From: Methanobacteriota archaeon
Lineage (GTDB): Archaea; JACRDV01
Assembly (NCBI GenBank): GCA_024860865.1
Contig: JACRDV010000067.1
Location: forward strand, 1-28,591
Direction: 5' to 3'
Length of the DNA: 28,591 nt
Part shown: positions 15,309 through 22,624 of the stretch, one piece after another
Layout: the number at the start of each line of letters is the position of its first letter
How positions within the stretch are numbered: position 1 is the first letter of the stretch
Notes under the pieces: model-generated
The model's input: the letters and a program-made list of their open reading frames with translations, nothing else
Databases searched by the model: none
Told to the model about the DNA's origin: nothing
Translations under genes and position numbers: made by a program

Positions 15309-15959
15309 TTATCTGGTCAAAAGCACATGAATATCATCTGCAATTTCTTTATCCACAGCAATTTGGGTCTGTCCGATTTGAAAGACATAGGAAGGAAATC
15401 TTTGAATCAAACTAATTGACATTCCAGGTAAAACACCCAATGCCATAAGCTTTTGGAGTTTTTTATCATCCCTAGTGTGGATATACGCTATTTTTCCTCT
15501 TTGTCCAGGATTTAGGTCGGATAGCGGAGAGACTACCTTTATTGCGCTTTCTTTATCGTCAAGACAACACTTGCCCGGGGGTATCGGGTTTCCATGTGGA
15601 CAAAATTTTGGGTGCCCTAAGAGGATGCAAATATTTTCATCTATACCTCTATGAAGCAAGTGTTCAAATTTACATGCGGCATCATGAATAAGTTTGCCCT
15701 TAACATCTAGAACATCAACTAATAAGCGCTCTGCAAGTCTATGTCTCCTTAAAACATTCTCTGCTTCTTTCTTGCCTGTTTCAGTCAATTTTACTTGATT
15801 ATTGGACAGAGTGATAAAACCTAACTTTAGTAGCTCTTCTATTTGGGCATCCTCTTTGGTTGCTTTTAAAAAATCTAAACCAGTGAATACATCATTTTCC
15901 TCAAAAGTACGAATCCACAGAGTTTCTAGTATTTCTTCTGCTTTATCGCTTATCTTCAT
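15309..15959 (-). CDS. DtxR-type regulator fused to FeoA domain
   Basis: A 216-residue fusion. Residues 1-60 are a degenerate winged helix (DKAEEILETLWIR, then LLKLGFITLSNNQVKLTETG). Residues 65-135 match the DtxR metal-binding/dimer domain, with HRLAERLL and a Cys-rich CPHGNPIPPGKCC. Residues 140-216 are an SH3-like FeoA domain (LSDLNPGQRGKIAYI, LQKLMALGVLPGMSISLI, then QTQIAVDKEIADDIHV). FeoA normally supports FeoB at the membrane; here that role and DNA binding may be combined. It is the last gene of the feo operon and overlaps the zinc-ribbon gene by 17 bases. The weak N-terminal helix-turn-helix may mean it now serves mainly as FeoA. Confidence 0.88.
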   Translation of the reverse strand: MKISDKAEEILETLWIRTFEENDVFTGLDFLKATKEDAQIEELLKLGFITLSNNQVKLTETGKKEAENVLRRHRLAERLLVDVLDVKGKLIHDAACKFEHLLHRGIDENICILLGHPKFCPHGNPIPPGKCCLDDKESAIKVVSPLSDLNPGQRGKIAYIHTRDDKKLQKLMALGVLPGMSISLIQRFPSYVFQIGQTQIAVDKEIADDIHVLLTR

Positions 15960-16137
15960 GTTCTTTCCCTCTGAATTTTTTGAGAAATTTTTCTAACCTA
16001 GATTCAAGTGGAATTTCATATCCACAGTTCGGACATTTGATCATGCCACAAGGTTTTGTAAGTAGTGAAGGGCATCCTTTACAAGCCTCTTCAACTTCTT
16101 TTTCTTTAAACTCATAACCACAAAGTGAACATTTCAT
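15943..16137 (-). CDS. Cys-rich zinc-ribbon-like Feo accessory protein
   Basis: A 64-residue protein with eight Cys: CSLC near residues 3-6, ACKGC near 18-22, a further Cys near 30, and CPNC near 35-38, followed by a basic helical tail (LEKFLKKFRGKEHEDKR). Zinc or an Fe-S cluster could be bound. Its ATG overlaps the feoB TGA as ATGA, so translation is coupled to FeoB, and its end overlaps the next regulator gene by 17 bases. The position equals that of the small Feo partners FeoC or FeoB-associated Cys-rich protein in bacteria, though the sequence is not the same family. The longest frame starts at 16275, but that part lies inside feoB and is a shadow. Confidence 0.75.
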   Translation of the reverse strand: MKCSLCGYEFKEKEVEEACKGCPSLLTKPCGMIKCPNCGYEIPLESRLEKFLKKFRGKEHEDKR

Positions 16138-17597
16138 GTCAATACCGCTATTGTTGTAAGTATTATATTGAGCATAAATCCTATTAAAAATGCAAAGGGG
16201 AAGATAAAGAGAGCTATACCAATTGCTGTTTTTATTCCTCTTTCTTTCACCATCATTGAAAATTGAGCGATGCATGGCACGAAGAGAGTGAGAGTAACTG
16301 CAGAAACTGCAAGTTGTACCCCAGATAATATGCCGGTTTGTTGAAGATCATACAGCCCAGCTGCACCATAATCTCTCCTAAAGAAACCAAACAGAAAAAC
16401 CAATGCTGCCTTGTCTGGTAGCCCGATTGAGTTTACTAAAGGTTCTAAGCTCTTTACTATCAAATTAAACAGCCCGGTAATTTGGCCCATCCAAATCAAT
16501 ATGCTTGCCAATATAAATAATGGAAAAACTTCCATAAAATACCATTCTACCCTTGTATAAGTCTTAGTAAGAACATTTGATAATATCGGCATCCTTAATG
16601 GCGGTATTTCCATATAGAAGCTTGGCTTTTCTCCAGGCATTATTTTAGAGGTCAAATATCCTACTGCTAGAAATATCAGAATCACAACTACTGCCCATAT
16701 CCAGAATGCTTTAGGATTGCTGGAGAGAATTGCAAGAATAACGCCTAACTGCGCCGAACAAGGAATAGCTAAAGCCAATAGCAGAGTTGCGATGACCTTT
16801 TCTCTTTTAGTTTCGAGTACTCTAGTTACCATAGTTGCCATTGTATCACAACCAAATCCAAGCACCATAGGTATTACTGCTCTTCCACTTAGTCCTATAC
16901 TTTTGAATAACCTGTCAATTAGCATAGCTAACCTTGGAAAGTAACCAGTATCTTCCATAATAGAAAAAGCGATAAAAAAAGTTGAAACAATTGGTAATAT
17001 CAAAGCAACAGCATATCTCACTCCTAAAGTGATAATCCCATAATCACCAGCGAACAAACCTTGAATGAGGATATATGGAATATATTTAGCAACTATATTA
17101 TTTATAAATGGGTTAATATATTCCCCAAAAATTACATTTTCAAAAAAATTAACTAATACTTGAGCTCCAAAGACGCCTACAAATTGATAGAGTCCGAAAT
17201 ACAGAATAATAAAAAGGATAGGGATTCCAGTTATCGGATTCATCATTATTCTGCTAAGTCTTTCCGAAAAACTAATTTTAAACTCCAGAGGGAGAGTCAA
17301 CACACGAGCGGTTATTTTATCGGCTTCTTCGTAGCGGCTCTTTGTTATAACATAATTTAAAGGATATCTATAGCGACTTTGAATTTCCTTTGCAACTTCT
17401 TCGATTGGCTTATAATTTTCACCTTCTCTTTCTTTAACTAAATTCTGTATCTCGGTGTCTCCTTGTAAAAGCAGTAGCCCAATTGCTCTCTTTGAAAGCA
17501 GGTAATCGCTTTTTAAAAGAGCCTCTATTTTTTCTAAGGGTGATTCAATAGTTTCATCATATCTGACCTTTCTTGCTTCTGACTTTAACAAATTCAC
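16134..17597 (-). CDS. feoB: FeoB membrane domain (split ferrous iron transporter)
   Basis: A 487-residue membrane half of the ferrous iron transporter FeoB. Residues 1-100 form the helical region that normally follows the G domain (LLSKRAIGLLLLQGDTE, then the segment up to the first helix). The rest has eight or more helices with both Gate motifs: GFGCDTMATMVTRVLE with PCSAQLGV near 250-285, and GFFRRDYGAAGL with VPCIAQF near 400-450. The G domain is encoded by the preceding gene, whose last 41 bases overlap the start of this one in another frame. The start is a GTG at 17597 with only a weak ribosome binding site, so expression probably depends on coupling or frameshifting. The cargo is Fe2+ by family. 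Confidence 0.93.
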   Translation of the reverse strand: MNLLKSEARKVRYDETIESPLEKIEALLKSDYLLSKRAIGLLLLQGDTEIQNLVKEREGENYKPIEEVAKEIQSRYRYPLNYVITKSRYEEADKITARVLTLPLEFKISFSERLSRIMMNPITGIPILFIILYFGLYQFVGVFGAQVLVNFFENVIFGEYINPFINNIVAKYIPYILIQGLFAGDYGIITLGVRYAVALILPIVSTFFIAFSIMEDTGYFPRLAMLIDRLFKSIGLSGRAVIPMVLGFGCDTMATMVTRVLETKREKVIATLLLALAIPCSAQLGVILAILSSNPKAFWIWAVVVILIFLAVGYLTSKIMPGEKPSFYMEIPPLRMPILSNVLTKTYTRVEWYFMEVFPLFILASILIWMGQITGLFNLIVKSLEPLVNSIGLPDKAALVFLFGFFRRDYGAAGLYDLQQTGILSGVQLAVSAVTLTLFVPCIAQFSMMVKERGIKTAIGIALFIFPFAFLIGFMLNIILTTIAVLT

Positions 17598-18156
17598 CCA
17601 CTCTCTTTTTTAAGGTATCTATACCTTCACCTGTAGTAGAAATAGTAGCAACAACTGGAACGCCTAGCTCTTCTTCAAGGCGCTTAACATCGATTTTTAT
17701 CCCTGCCCTCTCTGCCTCATCCATAATGTTTAGATCTAAAATAACTGGGAGGCCAGCTTCAATTAATTGAAGTGTTAGGGGAAGCATTCTTTCTAGGTTT
17801 TTTGCGTCAATGATGTGGAGCACAACTTCTGGCTTTTCTTTTAGGAGTATTGATCTGGCTACTCGCTCTTCTTCGGTAATTGGAAATAATGAATACATAC
17901 CTGGCGTATCTATAACTTCAAACTCTTCTTTTTCGATCCTTGTTTTTCCTCTAGAAACCTCCACTGTTGTGCCTGGATAATTTGAAACAGCAACATATGC
18001 TCCGGTCAGGTTGTTAAACATAGCACTCTTTCCGACATTTGGACTTCCTACTATTGCTAATTTCTTCAGGCCTTGAATGGTGACATTAGATCCAGCATGA
18101 CAGCTAGCATTTCGGTTAAATATATTTGTTAATTTTTTTAAAAATGGCATTTCCAT
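17557..18156 (-). CDS. FeoB G domain (split ferrous iron transporter)
   Basis: A 199-residue GTPase corresponding to the N-terminal half of FeoB. Motifs: G1 GSPNVGKS at 37-44; G2 in NYPGTT near 59-64; G3 DTPG at 83-86; G4 NIMD at 143-146, close to the usual NMxD of FeoB; G5 near STTGEG at 173-178. A short basic leader with Cys-His precedes it. Where a full-length FeoB would continue into the post-G helices, this frame ends with VRSKKGQI and TGA, while the continuation (SEARKVRYDETIESP) is encoded in another frame from 17597. GGGAT precedes the ATG at 18156. It lies 29 bases after the DtxR gene in the same operon. Confidence 0.92.
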   Translation of the reverse strand: MEMPFLKKLTNIFNRNASCHAGSNVTIQGLKKLAIVGSPNVGKSAMFNNLTGAYVAVSNYPGTTVEVSRGKTRIEKEEFEVIDTPGMYSLFPITEEERVARSILLKEKPEVVLHIIDAKNLERMLPLTLQLIEAGLPVILDLNIMDEAERAGIKIDVKRLEEELGVPVVATISTTGEGIDTLKKRVGEFVKVRSKKGQI

Positions 18157-18185
18157 GTTAATCCCAATGTATCGGTAGACTTAAC

Positions 18186-18599
18186 TTACTTGCAGCATTT
18201 TCCCCGTGGTATCTCATTTCCATGCGGACACTGTCTTGGGTGATTTAAAGATCTACAAAGGGTGTTAGCAAATTCTTCAGTCATATGATGCTCGATGCCG
18301 CAAACTACTTTTTCATCTATTTCTGCATTGAGTGTATTTTTTATTAAGAGCTCAATTAATCTGTGATTTCTTATGATCTGCTCTGCCGCCTTTCGACCCC
18401 TCTTTGTGAGCTTAACACCTTCTCTCTCTTTGTAAGCGACATAACCGCGTTCTTCTAACTTCTTTAACATTTCAACAGCACTTGGGCGAGAAATGCTTAA
18501 CCTTTGTGCAATTTCACTAATTCTTGCTAATGCCACTCCATTTTCTTCAAATATCCACAAGGTCTCGAGATATTCTTCGATATTTTCAGAAGGTTCCAT
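18186..18599 (-). CDS. DtxR/MntR-family iron-dependent repressor
   Basis: A 137-residue metal-dependent repressor without an SH3 domain. Residues 1-60 are the winged helix (ENIEEYLETLWIFEENG, then a recognition helix with RLSISRPSAVEMLKKLEERGY). The metal-binding/dimer domain has HRLIELLI, CGIEHHMTEEF and a C-terminal CPHGNEIPRGKCC. It probably binds Fe2+ (or Mn2+) and represses its own operon: two DtxR-type palindromes lie just upstream. I use the ATG at 18599, with AGGTGAT five bases before it, instead of the GTG at 18608, which is part of that ribosome binding site. It shares the Cys-rich C-terminal motif with the DtxR-FeoA fusion, so the two are related. First gene of the feo operon. Confidence 0.9.
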   Translation of the reverse strand: MEPSENIEEYLETLWIFEENGVALARISEIAQRLSISRPSAVEMLKKLEERGYVAYKEREGVKLTKRGRKAAEQIIRNHRLIELLIKNTLNAEIDEKVVCGIEHHMTEEFANTLCRSLNHPRQCPHGNEIPRGKCCK

Positions 18600-18646
18600 T
18601 TCCATCACCTATTAGCTGTTGTTTCTCTCTATGATGTTAAAAATTT

Positions 18647-18684
18647 TAATTAGGTATACCTAATTATTAGTTAGGTACGCCTAA
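18647..18684 (-). promoter_or_regulatory. tandem DtxR-type operators of the feo operon
   Basis: Two palindromes with arms TTAGG and CCTAA and a four-base centre lie at 18650-18663 (perfect, extending to a 20-base palindrome at 18647-18666) and 18671-18684. Their centres are 21 bases apart, two helical turns, so two dimers would bind the same DNA face. The arm sequence closely matches the iron boxes of DtxR/IdeR-type repressors. They lie between the TATA box (18685-18694) and the DtxR start codon, where a bound repressor would block transcription. Confidence 0.85.
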
Positions 18685-18694
18685 TATATAAAAG
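18685..18694 (-). promoter_or_regulatory. TATA box of the feo operon
   Basis: On the minus strand the sequence around 18694-18685 reads TTTATATATT, preceded by an A-rich upstream element and followed directly by the distal operator. A start of transcription about 25 bases on falls at or near 18664, inside the operators, leaving a leader of about 65 bases before the DtxR ATG. Confidence 0.65.
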
Positions 18695-18699
18695 TCCCC

Positions 18700-18979
18700 T
18701 TAAAAACAGACCGAACTATTGCACCAATATGGCAATTAATTCTAAATGAAGACTGCAAAAAAATTAAATTTTACTCGTTTAGTTACCATTCTTGCTCTCG
18801 CAACTGCGGAAAAAAGATAAACTAGTAAAAGAATTTTGTCCTCGACTCCTAGTGATTAATAACACAATTAATAGTAACTCATACAGGGTTACCTAATGTC
18901 CTTGTGCATCGCATGGTTCCACATATTCATGTATATAAAGGATTGCGTTAGAAAACCCCTTGGAGTGCCATGTTGCCAT
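18700..18979. other. spacer between feo promoter and YIP1 gene
   Basis: About 280 bases without a convincing gene. A 24-codon plus-strand frame at 18746-18820 begins like a signal peptide (MKTAKKLNF, then a short hydrophobic run) but stops at once and has no ribosome binding site; it could be a relic. A GGTTACCTAA stretch near 18884-18893 looks like half of the nearby iron-box arms, but it lacks the other arm. No RNA gene seen. Confidence 0.35.
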
Positions 18980-19663
18980 CTATAAAACTAATTTAAAAAA
19001 ATAATAATTAGAAAGCCCGATAAGAAAAAGAAGAATAGAGGCGGGAACTGAAACTATCATAACTGCACGAGCTGCCGAAAATTTATAGATTTTCTGCACG
19101 CTTATTACCCAGAGACAAACCATCCAAAGAAAAGATATAATGAAAATAATGGTAACAGGAATATAATTTCTAGAAAGGTCCATAAAAAATTGGGATTCAG
19201 TTGCCCCTTCTATAAATTTTATTTTAATCAAAGCAGTAGTTGCTATAAAAGCGATAACTGAAAAAAACATCGGAGTATGGCTGTACCCTATTAAAGCAAG
19301 CAAGTTGGTAAACTTTTTCTTTTGACCTTGAAAAAGTCTGCTCAACACGTGAAGAAGGGCAGCCACACCTAACCAAAAGATTAGCGCTGTCACAATTACT
19401 CCTGGCGCACTAAAAAGCATCTCATTTGCTATAATGGTAATTGGCGGTGCACGGAAAGGAAGACCCGAATATGCCAGTTTAACTGCAAAAATAAACATCC
19501 CCAAAATAAAGGAAACCCATAAAGTAAAAACTATGAGAAATGGAAAATCCAGCGATTCAGTTTCTGCTAGCTTTTCGAATGCCTTAGATGGAGATAAAAT
19601 AATCTCCCTTAAAACCTGCCACCGCTTCTGTGTTCTTAAAGAAAGCCCTAACGTACATTCCAT
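18980..19663 (-). CDS. YIP1-family membrane protein
   Basis: A 227-residue integral membrane protein of the Yip1 domain superfamily. The N terminus has the family entry LREIILSPSKAFEKLAE near residues 17-33, followed by five hydrophobic helices. A cytoplasmic loop with QGQKKKFTNLLALIGYSHTP near 115-134 is the conserved central Yip1 segment. Prokaryotic members are of unknown function. The ATG at 19663 has no evident ribosome binding site; it lies 17 bases after the end of the amber-interrupted Trp/Cys-rich frame on the same strand, so the two may share a message. No Cys or His cluster links it to the metal genes around it. Confidence 0.8.
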   Translation of the reverse strand: MECTLGLSLRTQKRWQVLREIILSPSKAFEKLAETESLDFPFLIVFTLWVSFILGMFIFAVKLAYSGLPFRAPPITIIANEMLFSAPGVIVTALIFWLGVAALLHVLSRLFQGQKKKFTNLLALIGYSHTPMFFSVIAFIATTALIKIKFIEGATESQFFMDLSRNYIPVTIIFIISFLWMVCLWVISVQKIYKFSAARAVMIVSVPASILLFLIGLSNYYFFKLVL

Positions 19664-19680
19664 ATTATAAAACCACGCTC

Positions 19681-19971
19681 TTATCCATTACATGTTGGTA
19701 TTGTTAAAAAGCACCATCCCCATCCTTTTGTTGGTTTATCACAGTATGCAAAGCCTGTTGTAGGGCCGGTCCAGATAACTGAATACATTTTGCAGGGGAG
19801 CCCGAGCGAATACCATCCACACCAGCCGGACCAGCCGGTGGAAAGCATGCACTAGGGATCCTTTTTCTCCTTGCCCTTTGGATCTGAGTTTCCGTGCTCT
19901 TCATTGGTTGCCACGGCGAACGGCGATAAAAGCAATGCGATAGTACTGGCGATGACTCCAAATAAGACCAT
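19681..19971 (-). pseudogene. Trp/Cys-rich secreted peptide ORF with in-frame amber codon
   Basis: From the ATG at 19971 the frame encodes a classic signal peptide (MVLFGVIASTIALLLSPFAVA), then a charged linker (TNEEHGNSDPKGKEKKDP), then TAG at 19854-19852. The frame then continues for about 56 codons to TAA at 19683-19681 with a strikingly Trp/Cys/Gly-rich stretch: CMLSTGWSGWCGWYSLGLPC, later CDKPTKGWGWCF and IPTCNG. Both parts look protein-like. One base change (TGG to TAG) would explain a broken gene; readthrough or pyrrolysine insertion are alternatives. GGAGG lies 16 bases before the ATG, rather far; another ATG at 20032 in a different frame is better placed for a longer N terminus and would need a frameshift. 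The DNA is visibly more GC-rich than its surroundings. Unknown function. Confidence 0.5.
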
Positions 19972-20237
19972 TCTTCTTAAGCAATCTCCTCCTTTTCTGC
20001 CTCATAGCGACTTGCTCATCCCATTCGGTCATTTTTTATTAATAGGCTTAGATAAGTTTTATTTGAGAATTTCTCACAAAGAATTGCAACTTTTGCAATT
20101 TTTTTTGCAATTTTTGCAGAAAAATTTTTTAAAATTAGAACAGCAAAAAACTGAAATTTTTATGGGAAAGATGCCCTGCTGTTTCTAAGTAGTAGGCAGC
20201 TCATAATTGTTCCATGGATCCTACTCGTTTTTAAAAG
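19972..20237. repeat. spacer with clustered TTGCAA repeats
   Basis: TTGCAA occurs at 20084-20089, 20093-20098 and 20105-20110, with a partial fourth copy near 20115, at 9-12 base spacing and separated by T-runs. TTGCAA is its own reverse complement. On the minus strand the cluster precedes a TATA-like CAAATAAAACTT at about 20052-20063, upstream of the amber-interrupted ORF. It may bind a regulator or simply reflect T-rich slippage. Confidence 0.4.
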
Positions 20238-20714
20238 TTACGGCAATCCTGGTTGTAAAGTCAATTGATATGCTTTTATAACATCTGGCAAATTCATTTT
20301 AATTTTGTTACCTTCAATTGTTGTGGGTACAAAAGCTTTAGGGTAGTTCACACAATACCCCTCTATTCCTCCGCCTGTTTTTGCATCAAAGGTCGTACCA
20401 CACGCATCGCAGATTAAAACATCCCCTTTCAAATGCCAACTCCTTGATTGACAGGGTACGCATATTCTAGCCATTGTATTAATTTTTCCATTCTGCGTTT
20501 TTACTATCATTATTGAGATAGTTTTTCCGTTAGCTATTACATCAAAATCAACAAATCTATGATTCTCAACCAAATTCACTGGAATAGACACTATATCGCC
20601 ATCGATACTAGGATTTGTCCAATATGCACTTATAGCACGCATTTTTAAAGCTACAAAAATAGCAGCTATTACTATTACCAAGGATAATATTGAAACAACA
20701 ATTATTTTTTTCAT
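20238..20714 (-). CDS. DUF2318 membrane-anchored Cys protein
   Basis: A 158-residue protein with one N-terminal helix (residues 4-23) and an external domain of the DUF2318 type. Cys are at 85 and 88 (CVPC), 102 and 105 (CDAC, followed by GTTF) and 121 (GYCVNYP); a Trp and His lie between the pairs (SRSWHLKG). DUF2318 domains accompany iron permeases of the FTR1 family and other extracytoplasmic metal or redox systems and probably bind a metal centre or heme. Its ATG overlaps the ABC ATPase stop by four bases, and it is the last gene of the cluster, so it likely works with that transporter outside the membrane. Family call firm; ligand unknown. Confidence 0.85.
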   Translation of the reverse strand: MKKIIVVSILSLVIVIAAIFVALKMRAISAYWTNPSIDGDIVSIPVNLVENHRFVDFDVIANGKTISIMIVKTQNGKINTMARICVPCQSRSWHLKGDVLICDACGTTFDAKTGGGIEGYCVNYPKAFVPTTIEGNKIKMNLPDVIKAYQLTLQPGLP

Positions 20715-21400
20715 TTTTTATCATCCTGATTTTTATCTTCAACGATTTTTCCATCTTTAAATAAAATTAATCGCTTAGCGTGGCTAGCCTTTTCTGGGTC
20801 ATGTGTAACCATGAGAATAGTGTGGCCTTCTTCATTCAGTTGGTCAAATAGTCGCTGGATCTCTAGCCCGCTATTATAATCTAGATTTCCAGTAGGTTCG
20901 TCTGCTAAAATCAATGTGGGGTTATTAACTAAAGCTCTAGCAACAGAGACTCTCTGTTGTTCTCCACCACTGAGTTCAGTCGGTTTATGGTTAGCTCTTC
21001 TACTTAGGCCTACTTTTCCAAGCATTTCTATAGCTCGTTGTTTTTGTGTCCCATCTGGGCTCCCAGAGAATATTAGCGGGAGCATTACATTTTCAAGAGC
21101 GGTTAAAGATGGAATTAAATGATATTCTTGGAATACATATGCAATTTTTCCTCGCCTAATATTTACTAAAGCATTTTCATTCAGATTGTCAATTCTCATT
21201 CCATCTAAAATTATTTCCCCCTTTGTCGGGCGATCCAACCCCCCAAGCACATTGAGAAGAGTTGTTTTACCAGAACCACTTGGACCCATAACCGCTATAT
21301 AATCCCCTTCATTTACTTGCAATGAAATATTATCTAATGCAAAAACTTTTGCAGTTCCATCTCCATAAATTTTTGATACATTTTTAGCTTCTAAAATCAT
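20711..21400 (-). CDS. ABC transporter ATP-binding protein, MacB/LolD type
   Basis: A 229-residue ATPase. Walker A GPSGSGKTT at 39-47, Q-loop VFQEYHLIP near 90, signature LSGGEQQRVSVARAL near 142-156, Walker B LILADEPTGNLD near 164-175, and the switch His in MVTHDPE. DEPTGNLD and the overall length mark the MacB/LolD/FtsE group, whose transporters act by mechanotransmission rather than carrying a substrate through the membrane. GTGAT precedes the ATG; the permease gene ends 10 bases upstream and the DUF2318 gene overlaps downstream. It powers the FtsX-type permease of this operon. Confidence 0.95.
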   Translation of the reverse strand: MILEAKNVSKIYGDGTAKVFALDNISLQVNEGDYIAVMGPSGSGKTTLLNVLGGLDRPTKGEIILDGMRIDNLNENALVNIRRGKIAYVFQEYHLIPSLTALENVMLPLIFSGSPDGTQKQRAIEMLGKVGLSRRANHKPTELSGGEQQRVSVARALVNNPTLILADEPTGNLDYNSGLEIQRLFDQLNEEGHTILMVTHDPEKASHAKRLILFKDGKIVEDKNQDDKK

Positions 21401-21410
21401 TTTTTATCAC

Positions 21411-22616
21411 TTAGAGAGTTCTAAATGCATCCGCGATTTTAATCCTCGATGCCCTGAACGATGGATAAATGCTTGCAAAAATGCTGGCAAGAATTGCTAG
21501 AACTAAAGAGATTGGTAAATACTCAAGAACAAACCTTATAACAATGCCTTTAAAAATCAGTGGGCCAATGATATAGGCTGCAATTGTTCCGACTATATAA
21601 CCAATTATCCCTCCAATTACTCCAATAGCAATTGCCTCAAAAAGGAAAACTTGAATAAGCTGTCCCTGAGAAGCTCCAGAAGCTTTCATAATTCCAATCT
21701 CCCGCACCCGTTCATGAATTGATGTCATCATTGTATTAATCACGCCTAAACAACCTACTATCATTGTAATTCCTGCTAAAACTAACAAAAAATTGTTCGT
21801 TTTTTCCATCATTCCCATCTCAGCAGAGGCTATTTGTTTTACAGCTACAGCTCTTACGCCAGCTACTTCGTTATTGATGCCACGAGCCACATCCTCAACA
21901 GGACATGCATTGCATAGCGCTCGAATATCTATTGTGGAAATAGATCCTTCTTTTCCAAAAGCAACTTGAGCAGTTTTTAATGGGATAAAAATTTGATAAT
22001 CATCAATTGAAGCAGTTTCCTCTAAAACACCAATAACTGTTAATTCTTTTTTTCCAATTAATAATGTATCTCCTACGTTAAGTTTTAATGCACCAAAAGC
22101 ATGAGTTCCAAGCAATGCTTCATCTTCTTTTTCGATATACTTCCCTTGAGCAATATTCCACCAAATTCGAAGTTTTCTTTCTTCAGCAGGATCGATGCCC
22201 ACAACAATTACTTTTTTTCCATTAATATCAGCATTTGTGTAAAGCCTAGGAGCAATAGTTGCAATATTACCAACGTCTTCAAATGGAATCCCTCTATCTT
22301 TGAATCCTTTTCTTATCAGATCATCTGTGATCTGTCTGACTTTTGGCAGCACATTATCCTGAATATAGTTCTCACCAACTGCTAATGTGCCCATGCTCAA
22401 ACCGCCGAGTGACATAGAGATATCGCTTATAGCTGGTGTTACCATGAGATTAGGGCCGTATTTGTTCAACTCATCGTTTATTTTGATCTGCCCAGCTAAG
22501 GCAATTGTTAAAATTGCCACTATTGTAGTCACACCAATAATTACCCCAAGCGATGTATACATTACTCGAATTTTTCTGCGTATGATTTCTTTTAGAGCAA
22601 CTTGGTAAAGCTTCAT
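21411..22616 (-). CDS. ABC transporter permease, MacB/FtsX type
   Basis: A permease of 401 residues with the MacB architecture: a first helix (about 19-40, GVIIGVTTIVAILTIALAG), a large extracellular MacB-PCD domain (about 45-260) and three helices at the C terminus in an FtsX domain (LVLAGITMIVGCLGVINTM, then two more). EIGIMKASGA near 315 is the coupling segment for the ATPase. The external domain contains ALCNACPVED, giving two Cys near 240 that are not usual for the family. I use the ATG at 22616; a GTG at 22625 overlaps the upstream stop as TAGTG and may be used through coupling. It probably shuttles or releases something at the outer face, with the Cys-rich and DUF2318 proteins as partners. 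Confidence 0.9.
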   Translation of the reverse strand: MKLYQVALKEIIRRKIRVMYTSLGVIIGVTTIVAILTIALAGQIKINDELNKYGPNLMVTPAISDISMSLGGLSMGTLAVGENYIQDNVLPKVRQITDDLIRKGFKDRGIPFEDVGNIATIAPRLYTNADINGKKVIVVGIDPAEERKLRIWWNIAQGKYIEKEDEALLGTHAFGALKLNVGDTLLIGKKELTVIGVLEETASIDDYQIFIPLKTAQVAFGKEGSISTIDIRALCNACPVEDVARGINNEVAGVRAVAVKQIASAEMGMMEKTNNFLLVLAGITMIVGCLGVINTMMTSIHERVREIGIMKASGASQGQLIQVFLFEAIAIGVIGGIIGYIVGTIAAYIIGPLIFKGIVIRFVLEYLPISLVLAILASIFASIYPSFRASRIKIADAFRTL

Positions 22617-22624
22617 AGTAAACA

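Noticed and set aside
18746-18820. 24-codon plus-strand frame resembling a signal peptide
   Set aside because: Stops immediately after the hydrophobic run and has no ribosome binding site; mentioned only as a possible relic.
19704-19961. 85-codon uninterrupted minus-strand frame over the amber ORF
   Set aside because: It is longer without a stop, but its product is an Arg/Gln/Pro mix with no signal peptide. The frame beside it has a clear signal peptide and a Cys/Trp pattern, despite the TAG.
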